A program made the translations under genes and the position numbers. Below are positions 25,241 through 34,529 of a stretch of 40,468 bases of DNA, one piece after another (the first letter of the stretch is position 1; each line of letters opens with the position of its first letter). The stretch lies in NCBI GenBank assembly GCA_027013815.1, contig JALWFY010000100.1, positions 1-40,468 on the forward strand, given 5' to 3'. Below the pieces are notes generated by a model. The model had not been told where the DNA came from. It saw only the letters and a list, made by a program, of their open reading frames with translations, and did not search any database. The stretch is from Desulfohalobiaceae bacterium (GTDB taxonomy: Bacteria; Desulfobacterota; Desulfovibrionia; Desulfovibrionales; Desulfothermaceae).

Positions 25241-26623
25241 ATGAAAAAATGTATTATCTTTTTGATAATATTTTTGTTTTTTTATCAAAGAATTGCAATA
25301 TCTTCTCCTCCTATTTTATTTTTTAAAAAAAGTATTAAGACCAAGAATACAAAAAAGGTTTTTTTTAAATATCGTATAAAAGAAGGAGAATACATATATT
25401 CTATACTCAGGTCATTAAATATCCCAAAGAATAGGTTCGGTTATGTATTAAGAGAAATAAAAAGGTTAAATCCACAGATAAAGGATTTAAGCAAACTTTG
25501 TCCAGGACAATGTATAAAGATACCAATAGATGTGTTGCCCAAGAATGAACCTATAAGTTATATTTCATATAAGATAGACATAAAAAAATATCCATATGTC
25601 CCCAGAAAATACGTCATAAAAAAAGGAGAATATATTGTAGAACTTTTAAATAGAATAGGAGGTATTCCCAAAAATCTTATATTTAATGAGTATTTGTATA
25701 TATTCAAGAGATTGAATCCTTATATTAAGGATATAAATAACATAGCTCCAGGTACCACCATTATCTTGCCCATTAGGCACCCCTTAAACAGTATGTCGAC
25801 TTCGTTAAATCCCGTATCCAAAATAGAGGATTTATTTAATTCAGAAAATATACAGAAAGATTTGAGTTTAAATATTTTGGTGAAATTAGGATTTAGTATA
25901 AGAAGTACAGGTACTATAATATATCCCTTGCAAGATGGAGACTGGATTAGTATAAATTGTGATAACACTCCTATTGTAGAAGATCATGAAGGGGAGAAGA
26001 TTGTGTTACTAAGTGGTAATCAGACTTATGGGTACTATATTAAAGATAACGTATATAGCAGTAACATTATCTTTTGTAGATTATTAGATTGGCAACCCTA
26101 TGAGGTGCTCAAGGACATATCAACTTATGTAAATTCCATAAAATTATGGGATAGAGGTAAGGATCTTATAATAATTGGAGATAATTTTGTTTTAGAATCA
26201 TGGGGGGACTTACAGGTAGTAAAGAAGAAAATAAATGGAGATAATAGTTATTATATCTTTTTTCTGGACCATTTTAAGATCACATATCCTTTAAAATTGT
26301 TAATAAGTTTTTTGTCAAAAGAGAATATCCATATATATTTTTTAGGAGATACTACAAATAGTTTTATAGAGCCCCATGTTGGTTTAAGCAATATTTTATA
26401 TCTTCCAAAAATTTCTGAAAAGGGCAAAAGATATTTGAGTTTCCATAGGTATCATTTGCAAACAATAAGGATGGGATTTGAAAAAAATAAGCTAAGTATC
26501 TCTATTAAGGTTAATAGAGTGGATGGGCTAGATAATAATTCTATTTATTTTCTTGACCAAGATAAACCGTATTTGATTGCCTTACTCAGGGCAAAAGGCT
26601 ATGATTGTTATTTAAGAGAGTAA
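25241..26623 (+). CDS. Exported protein with two LysM domains
   Basis: The 460-residue protein starts with a signal peptide (MKKCIIFLIIFLFFYQRIAISS). Two LysM repeats follow: about 45-103 (YRIKEGEYIYSILRSL ... LNPQIKDLSKLCPGQCIKIP) and 126-183 (YVIKKGEYIVELLN ... LNPYIKDINNIAPGTTIILP). LysM binds N-acetylglucosamine chains of peptidoglycan. The remaining 270 residues contain no domain that I recognise; they mix beta strands and helices and show no transmembrane segment. Asn, Ile, Lys and Tyr are abundant. It follows msbA by 6 nt and precedes the NfeD gene by 28 nt, so it sits in an envelope operon. Confidence 0.78.
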   Translation: MKKCIIFLIIFLFFYQRIAISSPPILFFKKSIKTKNTKKVFFKYRIKEGEYIYSILRSLNIPKNRFGYVLREIKRLNPQIKDLSKLCPGQCIKIPIDVLPKNEPISYISYKIDIKKYPYVPRKYVIKKGEYIVELLNRIGGIPKNLIFNEYLYIFKRLNPYIKDINNIAPGTTIILPIRHPLNSMSTSLNPVSKIEDLFNSENIQKDLSLNILVKLGFSIRSTGTIIYPLQDGDWISINCDNTPIVEDHEGEKIVLLSGNQTYGYYIKDNVYSSNIIFCRLLDWQPYEVLKDISTYVNSIKLWDRGKDLIIIGDNFVLESWGDLQVVKKKINGDNSYYIFFLDHFKITYPLKLLISFLSKENIHIYFLGDTTNSFIEPHVGLSNILYLPKISEKGKRYLSFHRYHLQTIRMGFEKNKLSISIKVNRVDGLDNNSIYFLDQDKPYLIALLRAKGYDCYLRE

Positions 26624-26651
26624 AACTAATTGTGACATTATGGGATTTAAT

Positions 26652-27956
26652 ATGAAAAAAATTTTTTGTTATATAGCTTTTTTAATTATAATCTTATCTG
26701 TATATTGTCCCTTTGTGTATTCTCGTGTAAATAAGGTGAGAGCATTATATGTAAGGATATCTGGAACAATAAACCCAGCCCAGGTAGATCTATTAGAAGA
26801 AGCAAAATTGGTGGCTGTTAAAAAGGGCTACAATATAATAATTATTGGACTTGATACACCTGGTGGGCTTGCAGAATCCATGAGACAGATGGTAAAGATT
26901 ATATTAAATTCTCCTGTTCCAATGGCTGTTTGGGTAGGGCCAAAGGGAGCTAGGGCTGCTTCAGCAGGGGTATTTTTAGTGGCAGCCTCAGATATTGCTT
27001 CTATGGCACCCCAGACCAGTATTGGTGCTGCGTCTCCAGTTGGAATGGGGGGCGGGGATGTGCCTAAGACCTTGGAAAAAAAGATAAAAAATGATCTCAT
27101 GAGCTTGATCAGGGCTGTTGCAAGGTCAAGGAATAGAAATGTTCTATGGTATGAAAGGGCAATTGATGAGGCAGTATCCCTAAATGCTGAGGAAGCAGTA
27201 ATTAAGAGGGTTGTGGATTTAATAGCAATATCCCCAAAAGACTTAATGGTACAAATAGGCAAGAGGGGGATTGATATAAAGGGTCAAAGGGTTAGGTTTG
27301 GTCCAAGGGAATTTGTTATTAATACCTTTAACCCTTCTATGAGATATAAATTTTTGGCTTGGCTTCTGGATCCTCAAATAGCATATTTGCTTTTACTTGG
27401 AGGAATAGCAGGTATATTTTTTGAGCTATCTAGTCCTGGAGCTGTATTTCCAGGTGTATTTGGGGGGATATGTTTACTACTTTCCCTTTATGCGCTTTCT
27501 GTCCTGCCCACAAATGTTGCTGGGCTACTTTTGATATTGCTGGGATTTGTGTTGTTTGTGCTAGAGATAAAGGTAACCAGTTATGGGATGCTTACAATTG
27601 GAGGGCTTGTGTGTCTTTTTTTGGGATCTACTATTTTGTTTAAATTTGAATTAACTTCTCCAGGATTGACCATGAAGACTATTCTGCCATCTGTGTTGGG
27701 TATAGGAGTATTTGTTGGTGTGGTCTTGTATTTAGTCACAAGGGCTCAGGTAAATCCCAGTCCAGTTGGTTTGGAATCTATGGTAGGTAGGATTGGAGAG
27801 GTGGTAGAGTGGGAAGGAAACAAGGGTAAGATAAAGGTAAGGGGAGAGATATGGAAGGCCCAGTCTCTTAGGGGTAATTCAGATCTGAGAAAAGGAACTA
27901 GAGTAAAGGTAATAGCATGTGAGGGGCTCACATTGATTATAGAGCCAGTTAATTAA
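26652..27956 (+). CDS. NfeD-family membrane-bound serine protease (ClpP-class)
   Basis: ATG 26652 is preferred over 26640 by GGGA spacing. The 434-residue long-form NfeD protein has a signal/membrane segment, then a ClpP-like protease domain (about 30-230) with [32 protein letters not shown] (catalytic Ser) and the K-rich helix EKKIKNDLM that supplies the Lys of the Ser-Lys dyad. Next come four to six membrane helices (about 240-360) and a C-terminal OB-fold NfeD domain ([26 protein letters not shown]). Archaeal relatives cleave the stomatin partner. The slipin gene follows 23 nt later, the usual pairing. Confidence 0.93.
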   Translation: MKKIFCYIAFLIIILSVYCPFVYSRVNKVRALYVRISGTINPAQVDLLEEAKLVAVKKGYNIIIIGLDTPGGLAESMRQMVKIILNSPVPMAVWVGPKGARAASAGVFLVAASDIASMAPQTSIGAASPVGMGGGDVPKTLEKKIKNDLMSLIRAVARSRNRNVLWYERAIDEAVSLNAEEAVIKRVVDLIAISPKDLMVQIGKRGIDIKGQRVRFGPREFVINTFNPSMRYKFLAWLLDPQIAYLLLLGGIAGIFFELSSPGAVFPGVFGGICLLLSLYALSVLPTNVAGLLLILLGFVLFVLEIKVTSYGMLTIGGLVCLFLGSTILFKFELTSPGLTMKTILPSVLGIGVFVGVVLYLVTRAQVNPSPVGLESMVGRIGEVVEWEGNKGKIKVRGEIWKAQSLRGNSDLRKGTRVKVIACEGLTLIIEPVN

Positions 27957-27979
27957 AAATAAAAAAAGAGGAGGAAGTT

Positions 27980-28780
27980 ATGTTTTCAATATTACCAATT
28001 TTGATAATATTAGTCTTGTTTTTGGCATCTGCAATTAAGGTTGTAAATGAATATGAAAGGGCAGTTATATTTCGCTTAGGCAGGATTATAAAGGCAAAGG
28101 GTCCTGGTCTGATTATCTTGATTCCCATGATAGATAAAATGACCAAGATATCTCTTAGGATAGTTACTCTAGATGTACCATCTCAAGACGTAATAACAAA
28201 GGACAATGTGAGTGTTAAAATAAATGCAGTTGTATATTTTAGGGTAATGGATCCTGTAAAGGCGGTTTTAGAGGTTGAAGACTATATGTTTGCAACCACT
28301 CAGCTCGCCCAGACTACCCTTAGGTCTATTTGTGGTTCTGTGGAATTAGATGAGATATTGGCTCACAGGGATAAGATAAATTCTCAGATACAAGAGATCT
28401 TAGACGAACATACTGATCCGTGGGGGATTAAGGTTACCAATGTTGAACTAAAATTTATAGACCTTCCCCAGGATATGCAAAGGGCCATGGCCAGACAAGC
28501 TGAAGCAGAGAGAGAGAGGAGATATAAAGTCATTAGTGCTGAAGGTGAGTTTCAAGCAGCTGAAAAACTTGCTCAGGCCGCTGAAATTATATCAAAAAAA
28601 CCAATGGCATTACAACTTAGATATTTGCAAACATTAAAAGAGATGTCCTATGAGAGCAAGGCAAGTACTATTTTGCCAATACCTATAGATCTCTTTAAAA
28701 ATCTTATACCAAATTACTCTACTCCACCTACTCAAGTATCAGAGCAGGTGCAGGACCAGGAAGAAATAAGGCCTGAATAG
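27980..28780 (+). CDS. Slipin (stomatin/SPFH-domain protein)
   Basis: The 266-residue protein has one N-terminal membrane segment (2-20) and an SPFH/PHB domain (about 22-200): [63 protein letters not shown] and [27 protein letters not shown]. The C-terminal tail contains [16 protein letters not shown], common in bacterial slipins. Slipins form membrane oligomers and work with NfeD proteases. GAGGAGG precedes the ATG. It pairs with the NfeD gene upstream. Confidence 0.95.
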   Translation: MFSILPILIILVLFLASAIKVVNEYERAVIFRLGRIIKAKGPGLIILIPMIDKMTKISLRIVTLDVPSQDVITKDNVSVKINAVVYFRVMDPVKAVLEVEDYMFATTQLAQTTLRSICGSVELDEILAHRDKINSQIQEILDEHTDPWGIKVTNVELKFIDLPQDMQRAMARQAEAERERRYKVISAEGEFQAAEKLAQAAEIISKKPMALQLRYLQTLKEMSYESKASTILPIPIDLFKNLIPNYSTPPTQVSEQVQDQEEIRPE

Positions 28781-28839
28781 TTGTTGACTTGGTATTTGCT
28801 TTGTCTTTAATATTGGCCAACAAAAAAAGGAGCATAACT

Positions 28840-29097
28840 ATGGCAGAGAAAAGGTATTGTCCTTATTGTCATGAGGAAATGGAGTATTGGCTTGCCCCTC
28901 CTGAAACAGGATGGGGATATATTTATGTGTGTTTTAATAATAAATGTAAGTTTTATCGAAATTCCTCTGATAATATTAAAAATAAAGGGGAAGATCAGAG
29001 ACATTTTGCAGCACGATATGGAGAAGATCCAGCCAATAATTTCCATCCAATTAACATCCTGGCCTATAATCCATTTGTTAAGTTGGAGAATGGATAA
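28840..29097 (+). CDS. Small zinc-ribbon protein, conserved hypothetical
   Basis: ATG 28840 follows AAAGGAG; the frame upstream to 28789 is probably untranslated. The 85-residue protein has CPYC (8-11) and C...C (CFNNKCKFY) pairs forming a zinc ribbon, with W/Y-rich strands between them (YWLAPPETGWGYIYVC) and a charged helical tail with NIKNKGEDQRHF. It resembles short zinc-finger proteins of sulfate reducers, but no function is known to me. It lies 59 nt after the slipin gene and is closed by a hairpin. Confidence 0.78.
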   Translation: MAEKRYCPYCHEEMEYWLAPPETGWGYIYVCFNNKCKFYRNSSDNIKNKGEDQRHFAARYGEDPANNFHPINILAYNPFVKLENG

Positions 29098-29110
29098 GGA
29101 CTAACTTTTT

Positions 29111-29139
29111 AGGCCCAGAAATAGCTGGGCCTTATCTTT
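29111..29139 (+). terminator. Hairpin terminator after the zinc-ribbon gene
   Basis: AGGCCCAG (29111-29118) pairs with CTGGGCCT (29125-29132) around AAATAG, followed by TATCTTTCT. The T run is broken, so termination may be partial. Confidence 0.6.
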
Positions 29140-29145
29140 CTAAAA

Positions 29146-29634
29146 ATGGATAAGCTCTACACAATAAAGGAAATAGCCTCTGTCTTAAATGTACCTGAAA
29201 GTACCCTTAGATATTATAGGGATAGGTTTGAAGAATTTATCCCCTATGTGGGTAAGGGAAGAAAGAGGAGGTATAAAAAAGAGGCACTTGCGATATTTCG
29301 GTTAATTATAGATGGTTATGAGCAGGACCTTTCCTTTAAACAAATAAAAAGTCAATTATTGCACACAATATCTAAGACTGAAATTAAAGGGGGATTAGAT
29401 CAGGATTTAACAGAAAGGATTCTGCAAAAACAAGGGGAAATACTAGAGATCTTGGCAAAAGACCTATCAAAAAAGAAGGATATTTATAATCATATAAATG
29501 AGTTAGAGGCTAGATTAAAAAAAATAGAACAAGGGCTTTTAAGATTGGCTAAGGATTATTCTTTATTTAAGAGACAATTAGATGGTAAATTGGATGAGTT
29601 AGCAAATCACAAGGAGGTAAAAAATGGAGAGTGA
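29146..29634 (+). CDS. MerR-family DNA-binding regulator
   Basis: The 162-residue protein has an N-terminal MerR winged helix (4-70): LYTIKEIASVLNVPESTLRYYRDRF, then VGKGRKRRYKKEALAIF. From about 90 to 155 it forms a long coiled coil (ELEARLKKIEQGLLRLAKDYSLF) used for dimerisation. No Cys cluster for metal sensing is present, so the signal is unknown. Its last 11 nt overlap the start of cobT, and the cobT ribosome binding site lies in its coding end. The overlap suggests a joint transcript and perhaps control of cobalamin synthesis. Confidence 0.85.
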   Translation: MDKLYTIKEIASVLNVPESTLRYYRDRFEEFIPYVGKGRKRRYKKEALAIFRLIIDGYEQDLSFKQIKSQLLHTISKTEIKGGLDQDLTERILQKQGEILEILAKDLSKKKDIYNHINELEARLKKIEQGLLRLAKDYSLFKRQLDGKLDELANHKEVKNGE

Positions 29635-30706
29635 GGCAAAGGTTAAAGAAATTGTTGATAAGATTTTACCTATTGATCAGGATATTTTAAGTAAAGCAAA
29701 AGAGCATACTTCTAGATTGGTTATGCCCCCACGTGCCCTAGGTAGGTTACATGATATATCCGAAAAAATATGTGCAATTCAACGGAGTTTAGAACCAGAT
29801 GTATCTAAAAAAAAGATAATTGTATTTGCAGGAGATCACGGGGTAGTAGAAGAAGGGGTCTCTGCATTTCCCCAGGTTGTATCCCTTGAGATGGTGAAAT
29901 GTTTTGTGGTTGGTGGGGCAGGGATAAGTGCTATAACTAGATTTATAGGCGCAGATGTTTTAGTGTGTGATATGGGCATTATCCCGGATTTTGAACCTGA
30001 GACAGAGGAGCAAAAAAGGAGCTTCAAAAACCTCAAGATAAGGAGAGGAACAAAGAACCTGGCAAAAGGTCCAGCAATGTCCAGAGAAGAAGCAGCCCTG
30101 TCCATATTAAGGGGATTTTCTGTGGGTGAAGAGGCCATTAAACAAGGAGTAAAGATAATTGGTACAGGGGATATGGGAATAGGAAATACCACGCCTTCAT
30201 CTGCTATAGGGGCTGTTTTTACAGGTGAGAAAGTTGAGGTAATGGTAGGTCCTGGAACTGGGGTAGATGATGATGGGATCAGGAAAAAAGTGAATGCAGT
30301 AAAAAAAGGACTTGATATAAATAACCCTGACCCAACAGATGGTCTAGATGTCCTCTCAAAGGTTGGGGGTTTTGAGATCGGCGGAATTGCAGGTTGTATC
30401 TTGGCATGTGCATATTATAGGGTCCCTGTTATGATAGATGGATTTATTTCAACTGCAGGTGCGTTGATTGCAAAATCCATTTGTCCTACCTCAGTTGAAT
30501 ATATGCTCTCAGGCCATTGTTCTGAAGAGCCAGGACACAAGATAATGCTAGATTATCTTGGATTGAAACCTATACTAGACCTTGGCATGAGGCTAGGGGA
30601 AGGGACAGGTGGGGCACTTGCTATGAATATAGTAGATGCAGCATGTCATGTGTTTAATGAGGTCATGACCTTTGAACAGGCAGGTGTCTCAGAAAAAGAA
30701 GATTAA
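29624..30706 (+). CDS. cobT: Nicotinate-nucleotide--dimethylbenzimidazole phosphoribosyltransferase
   Basis: CobT makes alpha-ribazole phosphate, the lower ligand precursor of cobalamin. At 360 residues the length is standard. Hallmarks are VFAGDHGVVEEGVSAFPQ, FVVGGAGISAI, GTGDMGIGNTTPSSAI, VGPGTGVDDDGI, GGFEIGGIAGCILA, PVMIDGFISTAGAL and the catalytic Glu in LRLGEGTGGALAM-type sequence (here MRLGEGTGGALAM). AAGGAGGT sits before the ATG inside the MerR gene. It is followed by an intrinsic terminator at 30756. No other cobalamin genes are in the window. Confidence 0.96.
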   Translation: MESEAKVKEIVDKILPIDQDILSKAKEHTSRLVMPPRALGRLHDISEKICAIQRSLEPDVSKKKIIVFAGDHGVVEEGVSAFPQVVSLEMVKCFVVGGAGISAITRFIGADVLVCDMGIIPDFEPETEEQKRSFKNLKIRRGTKNLAKGPAMSREEAALSILRGFSVGEEAIKQGVKIIGTGDMGIGNTTPSSAIGAVFTGEKVEVMVGPGTGVDDDGIRKKVNAVKKGLDINNPDPTDGLDVLSKVGGFEIGGIAGCILACAYYRVPVMIDGFISTAGALIAKSICPTSVEYMLSGHCSEEPGHKIMLDYLGLKPILDLGMRLGEGTGGALAMNIVDAACHVFNEVMTFEQAGVSEKED

Positions 30707-30755
30707 TTATTTAACAGATTGTATATCGCTAATTGGAGTTTTTTTAGATCAAGGT

Positions 30756-30788
30756 GGCCCGCGTGTTTAAAAATCGTGGGCCTTTTTT
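30756..30788 (+). terminator. Intrinsic terminator after cobT
   Basis: GGCCCGCG (30756-30763) pairs with CGTGGGCC (30775-30782), with one G-T pair, followed by six Ts. The Ts end right at an ATG (30789), so that ATG is unlikely to start thiE. Confidence 0.88.
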
Positions 30789-30812
30789 ATGTTAAATATA
30801 GGGGTAGTTATT

Positions 30813-31448
30813 ATGGAAGACCTAGATATAACTTGTCCATTTTTATATCTAGTAATAGATAGGGGTTCCTGTCTAGGGAAGGATATCTTTTCTGTGCTAT
30901 ATAAGGCGATTGAGGGGGGAGTGGATATTGTCCAACTGAGAGAAAAGGAGATTGGCTCAAGGGAATATGTGGAACTTGGTAAAAGGGTAAAGGGGTTTTT
31001 AGATAGATTTCATGTGCCTTTGATTATTAATGATAGGGTTGACGTTGCATTGGCAGTGGGGGCTAGTGGGGTGCATGTTGGACAGGAGGATATTCATCCC
31101 AATGATATAAAGAGGTTTGCTCCAAGTGATTTAATTATTGGACTTAGTGTAAATACAATAGAACATGCAAAAGAGGCAAATAAACTAGACATTGACTATG
31201 TTGGAATAGGACCAGTATTTCATACATCTACGAAAAAAGATGCCAAGCCAACGTTAAATATTGATGGTCTTAAGAGGATAGTTGGATTGATTAATAAACC
31301 TGCTGTTGCAATAGGCGGTATTGGTATTCAAAATTGTGTTCAGGTGATAGAAACAGGGGTTAAAGGTATAGCAGTAGTATCAGCTATTTGTGGTGCCAAG
31401 AATCCATATCTTGTGGCAAAGGAGATGAAGGAAAAAATTATTACTTAA
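30813..31448 (+). CDS. thiE: Thiamine-phosphate synthase
   Basis: ThiE joins the pyrimidine and thiazole phosphates to thiamine phosphate. ATG 30813 follows AGGGG and is preferred to 30789, which abuts the terminator. The 211-residue TIM-barrel protein shows FLYLVIDRG, GGVDIVQLREKE, LIINDRVDVALAVGASGVHVGQED, GLSVNTIEHAKEA, DYVGIGPVFHTSTKKDAKP and AIGGIGIQN...GVKGIAVVSAI. No TPP riboswitch is visible in the short leader. The gene stands alone. Confidence 0.94.
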   Translation: MEDLDITCPFLYLVIDRGSCLGKDIFSVLYKAIEGGVDIVQLREKEIGSREYVELGKRVKGFLDRFHVPLIINDRVDVALAVGASGVHVGQEDIHPNDIKRFAPSDLIIGLSVNTIEHAKEANKLDIDYVGIGPVFHTSTKKDAKPTLNIDGLKRIVGLINKPAVAIGGIGIQNCVQVIETGVKGIAVVSAICGAKNPYLVAKEMKEKIIT

Positions 31449-31860
31449 ACAGTATCTTAAGTTAGAGCAGAATAGGATATATCTTAAATTATTTTTACAT
31501 AATATTATTTTATTGAATTAGTAAAATAAACAATATGCTGCTTTTATTTATAAAATTGGCTTAAGATAATTGGTTTATAGCTTGACTATCAACATTAGCC
31601 ATAATAAAAAGATCAACTTCGTGAATACTATAAAGGTATCCATATCTTTTTTAAATTTACCATTAAGAAAATGTGATAGTATATAAGAAATACAAGGTTT
31701 AACCTAGTAGTTATAATAATTATTAGACTAGAAAAATTTCCACTTATGCAAGTTTATATTTTTTTTATAGTAGTTAACACTTAAAAATATCTTGACATAA
31801 AAGAGTTTATTTTATTATTCAATTGAAAACTCTAACCCTATATTAAAGGAGGTACAGGTT
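31449..31860. other. AT-rich intergenic region before the TauE gene
   Basis: These 412 bases hold no gene that I can support. The sequence is strongly AT-rich with no long inverted repeat. The last 70 bases carry the promoter listed at 31792-31820 and an AAAGGAGG ribosome binding site. Confidence 0.5.
31792..31820 (+). promoter_or_regulatory. Promoter of the plus-strand TauE gene
   Basis: TTGACA (31792-31797) is a perfect -35 box. TTATTC at 31815-31820 lies 17 nt downstream as a weak -10 box. The transcript would start about 30 nt before the ATG. Confidence 0.5.
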
Positions 31861-32883
31861 ATGCTAGATATTAAATGGTTGGAAGTGGCAGGGCAGACCT
31901 ACCATATCAGTGCCTTGGTGTATTTTTTATGGTCCATATGGGTAGGATGGATCTTTTCTTCTGTTGGTGCATTTGGCGGCATCATGGCTGGTGTTGGTCA
32001 TTTATCTATTCTTGGAATTGGTAAGTGGGCAGGTTCTTTAAAAGGCACTCATATTAAGATTGGTCATTATAATGATGCTGGTAAATTTGTGACAGACAAT
32101 ATTCGTTTTTCTAACAACTTATTGACATTGGTAAACTCCACATCCAGTACAATTAATTGGTATACTCAAAAGAGGTTAGTATGGCCTGCAGGTATTGCCC
32201 TTGGTGTTGGAGCTATATTAGGTGCTCAGGTGGCAATATGGACTACAGGTGGTGCCTTGGGCATTAAAGTTTACAAAGGTATATTTGGTATTTGTACTAT
32301 CCTTGTTTCCCTTTATATGTTTTATCAACTTACCCCTCATGTTAAGTCTCAAAAATCTGCTGGCAAGGCCGCTGCTGAGAGATTTAAAAAAAGGGTACAG
32401 GAACTAAAGGCTCAAGGAAGGCTCCATGAATTAGAGGGAGTTGAAAATCTAAAACTCACATCAAAGGCCGCAGAGTTTGATTTTTTTAATGAACATTTTG
32501 AAGTAAAACATTATGTACCATTTGGTTTTGGGTTGTTAGTTGGATTTATTGCAACATTAATTGGTGTTGGCGGTGGATTTTTATTGGTTCCATTTTTGAC
32601 TGCAATTGGACTACCAATGTTCATAGCCCCTGGCATATCTGCTCTGGCTGTTATATTAAATCAAATATCTGCAGTTGCTGGGTGGTTTATGCAGGGTCAA
32701 ATATTTCCAATTGCAGTGGTTGTTGGTTGGTTTGGGATCCTAATAGGTTCATACATTGGTCCTAGGACTCAGAAATATCTTCCAATGGGTTTTATGTATG
32801 GTCTGTTTGGAGTTTTGGCTTTTTATGTTGGCCTTAGATATATTTTGGCTGGGTTCTGGGGTATTAAACTTCCACCAGCTTAA
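31861..32883 (+). CDS. TauE/SafE-family sulfur-anion permease, long form
   Basis: The 340-residue inner-membrane protein has about eight helices. It carries two TauE/SafE half repeats: SVGAFGGIMAGVGHLSILG near the N-terminus and LIGVGGGFLLVPFLTAIG after residue 230. A hydrophilic, helical loop of about 60 residues (SQKSAGKAAAERFKKRVQELKAQGRL...) separates the halves, which makes it longer than standard members. The family exports or imports sulfite, sulfoacetate, taurine and other organosulfur anions; the substrate is not decided. AAAGGAGG lies before the ATG. It is followed by a small membrane protein, and a second TauE gene lies on the other strand. Confidence 0.9.
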   Translation: MLDIKWLEVAGQTYHISALVYFLWSIWVGWIFSSVGAFGGIMAGVGHLSILGIGKWAGSLKGTHIKIGHYNDAGKFVTDNIRFSNNLLTLVNSTSSTINWYTQKRLVWPAGIALGVGAILGAQVAIWTTGGALGIKVYKGIFGICTILVSLYMFYQLTPHVKSQKSAGKAAAERFKKRVQELKAQGRLHELEGVENLKLTSKAAEFDFFNEHFEVKHYVPFGFGLLVGFIATLIGVGGGFLLVPFLTAIGLPMFIAPGISALAVILNQISAVAGWFMQGQIFPIAVVVGWFGILIGSYIGPRTQKYLPMGFMYGLFGVLAFYVGLRYILAGFWGIKLPPA

Positions 32884-32909
32884 AATTTTAACCATAATAA
32901 AAGAGTTAG

Positions 32910-32929
32910 ATAAGAAATCTTATTTTTTT
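32910..32929 (+). terminator. Weak terminator-like hairpin
   Basis: ATAAG and CTTAT arms with a 4-nt loop are followed by seven Ts. The stem is short and AT-rich, so it would at most reduce transcription into the next gene. Confidence 0.35.
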
Positions 32930-32951
32930 ATTTAATGTAGAGATAATAATT

Positions 32952-33401
32952 GTGTATATTATAATTTACTACGTTATAACCTTTTTAGTGGTGCTTGCAG
33001 TAGAGAGACTTACTTTTAAACTTGTAGGTGTGATATTTAAATCCCATTTAAAGAACATGGAAGAAAGAGAATATGAGATACTAGAATATCAGGAGCTCAT
33101 GATACTTGCTTTAGCTGCAAAGGATAAGGATGCATATAAGGGACTCAATCAGATGGCAGATGAGCTTTACTGGAAGGTGTTCTTTAGGAAGTTGATTATT
33201 TTTTCAACCTCTTTCTTCCTATTATTTTCACCTTACATTATTTTTTCCATCTATTTTCTAAAGCACAAGATAAGAGGTACTGCGGGAATTGATTTTGTGG
33301 TAGCGATTTCTTACTTTATGTTGAAGACCATATGGCAGTATATCAGGAATGTAATAGAAACTAGAAGGAATTACAGAGAATCTAGGTTGAGTAAAGATTA
33401 A
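32952..33401 (+). CDS. Small membrane protein, unknown
   Basis: This 149-residue protein starts with GTG and has three membrane helices: about 2-22, 76-98 and 110-128. Between the first and second lies a charged amphipathic stretch (HLKNMEEREYEILEYQELMILALAAKDKDAYKGL), and the C-terminus is basic (RNVIETRRNYRESRLSKD). The layout, TM then coiled coil then TM pair, recalls the DUF106/EMC3 insertase-like group, but no motif secures that. It lies 68 nt downstream of the TauE gene and ends at a strong terminator, so it is probably its partner. Confidence 0.7.
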   Translation: MYIIIYYVITFLVVLAVERLTFKLVGVIFKSHLKNMEEREYEILEYQELMILALAAKDKDAYKGLNQMADELYWKVFFRKLIIFSTSFFLLFSPYIIFSIYFLKHKIRGTAGIDFVVAISYFMLKTIWQYIRNVIETRRNYRESRLSKD

Positions 33402-33407
33402 ATTTAA

Positions 33408-33434
33408 GGGGGGACATGCCCCCCCCGTTTTTTT
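33408..33434 (+). terminator. Intrinsic terminator
   Basis: GGGGGG (33408-33413), loop ACATG and a run of eight Cs (33419-33426) are followed by G and seven Ts. It ends the TauE/membrane-protein transcript and touches the 3' end of the convergent DUF169 gene. Confidence 0.88.
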
Positions 33435-34272
33435 ATTTTCTGGGCTTTGTAAATACAAGGAGGGGACATAATTTACACACATCATAACCTGGATAAGTAT
33501 ATCCAGTTCTTGGGTAAGATGCACCCCCATCCCTAACAGTCCTCTCTAGGGTCCATTTTAGAGTAGGTTCTAGGTGGGAATAAGGCATTATAATGTTTAT
33601 TTCACCTTGTTCGGTCTTACCAGAGGTATAGCTTCCACTACACATTTGAGTGATATTGGGTTTTTGAGTGACATATGTAGCTACACAACCATGACATACA
33701 GATGAATTCATGGTCATTGTCATTTCAAAAGGATGACTATCAAAAGCAGCATCCCAGTCATTTCCTATATGATAGGACTGTAGTACGTCACACATCATAT
33801 GGATTACATCAGGCTCAAAATTTGCCTTGTGAAGAGGGGCCGTGGCAAATGCCTTGAGTCCTGGTTGTAATCTTTTTTTTGTCTTTACAAATCTAATGGC
33901 TTGGTCTTTGTCTTTTGTGTATTTTAAATGTCCTTTTATCTCTGATTCATCAAATTCCTTCCACCCTAAGACAAATTTGGCATTGGAACATCCCATTTTT
34001 TCCTGTTCGCTGAATAAAATTTCCCCCTGTTGTCTTGATGCAGCTACATAATGGCAAAAAGTTAGAGGCTTTACAGCTAATTTAAATTCATTATTCTTTT
34101 TAAAATCTTCTATTTCCTCGTCTTTGTAAAAATATTTTACTGCAACTGGGTAATACTTAAATTTGTAGATATTTCTCAAAATGAATACTAGATCTGCATT
34201 TGAAAATCTTTCTTTTTTTAACATCTCCTTAGAAAATTCTACGTCATCCAACAATAAATTTGTGTCTATCAT
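33433..34272 (-). CDS. DUF169-family protein
   Basis: The 279-residue soluble protein has the DUF169 layout: YYPVAVKYFYKDEEI near the N-terminus, LTFCHYVAASRQQGEILFSEQEKMGCSNAKFVLG, then APLHKANFEPDVIHMMCDVLQSYHI, a Cys-containing segment SSVCHGCVATYVTQKPN and a C-terminal CKLCPLL. At least eight conserved-looking cysteines suggest a metal or redox site. DUF169 has no established function; its genes are common in anaerobes. GGGGGAT precedes the ATG. The gene is separated by 257 nt from the TauE/FmdE operon transcribed in the same direction and may have its own promoter. Confidence 0.85.
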   Translation of the reverse strand: MIDTNLLLDDVEFSKEMLKKERFSNADLVFILRNIYKFKYYPVAVKYFYKDEEIEDFKKNNEFKLAVKPLTFCHYVAASRQQGEILFSEQEKMGCSNAKFVLGWKEFDESEIKGHLKYTKDKDQAIRFVKTKKRLQPGLKAFATAPLHKANFEPDVIHMMCDVLQSYHIGNDWDAAFDSHPFEMTMTMNSSVCHGCVATYVTQKPNITQMCSGSYTSGKTEQGEINIIMPYSHLEPTLKWTLERTVRDGGASYPRTGYTYPGYDVCKLCPLLVFTKPRK

Positions 34273-34492
34273 TTACTATCCCCCTTTTTTATTAGTTAAA
34301 GAAATAAAATTATTCCCACCAATTTTTAAGATATTTAGTACTGAAAATTTTTTGTTCCAAGGAACCTATACAATTTTGTCTCTTTAGTCAATATAATTAC
34401 TAAAGACTATAGCTAATAATATTTTACAAATGATGTGCATAAGAAGATTTGTGTATTAATCTTTATTAATATATTAGGATTGTTAGAGGGGG

Positions 34493-34528
34493 TATATATC
34501 GTGGATTATTAATAATCCACGATATATA
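34493..34528. repeat. 36-bp perfect palindrome after the minus-strand TauE gene
   Basis: The left arm TATATATCGTGGATTA (34493-34508) is mirrored exactly at 34513-34528, with a self-complementary TTAA centre. It begins one base after the stop codon of the minus-strand TauE gene. It could form a terminator stem, but no T run follows on either strand, so a protein-binding site is also possible. Confidence 0.85.
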
Positions 34529-34529
34529 T

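Noticed and set aside
28789-28839. Upstream extension of the zinc-ribbon gene
   Set aside because: A strong AAAGGAG sits before ATG 28840, and the extension does not look like protein.
30707-30812. TPP riboswitch before thiE
   Set aside because: The leader is a cobT terminator plus about 25 nt; no room or motif for a thi-box.
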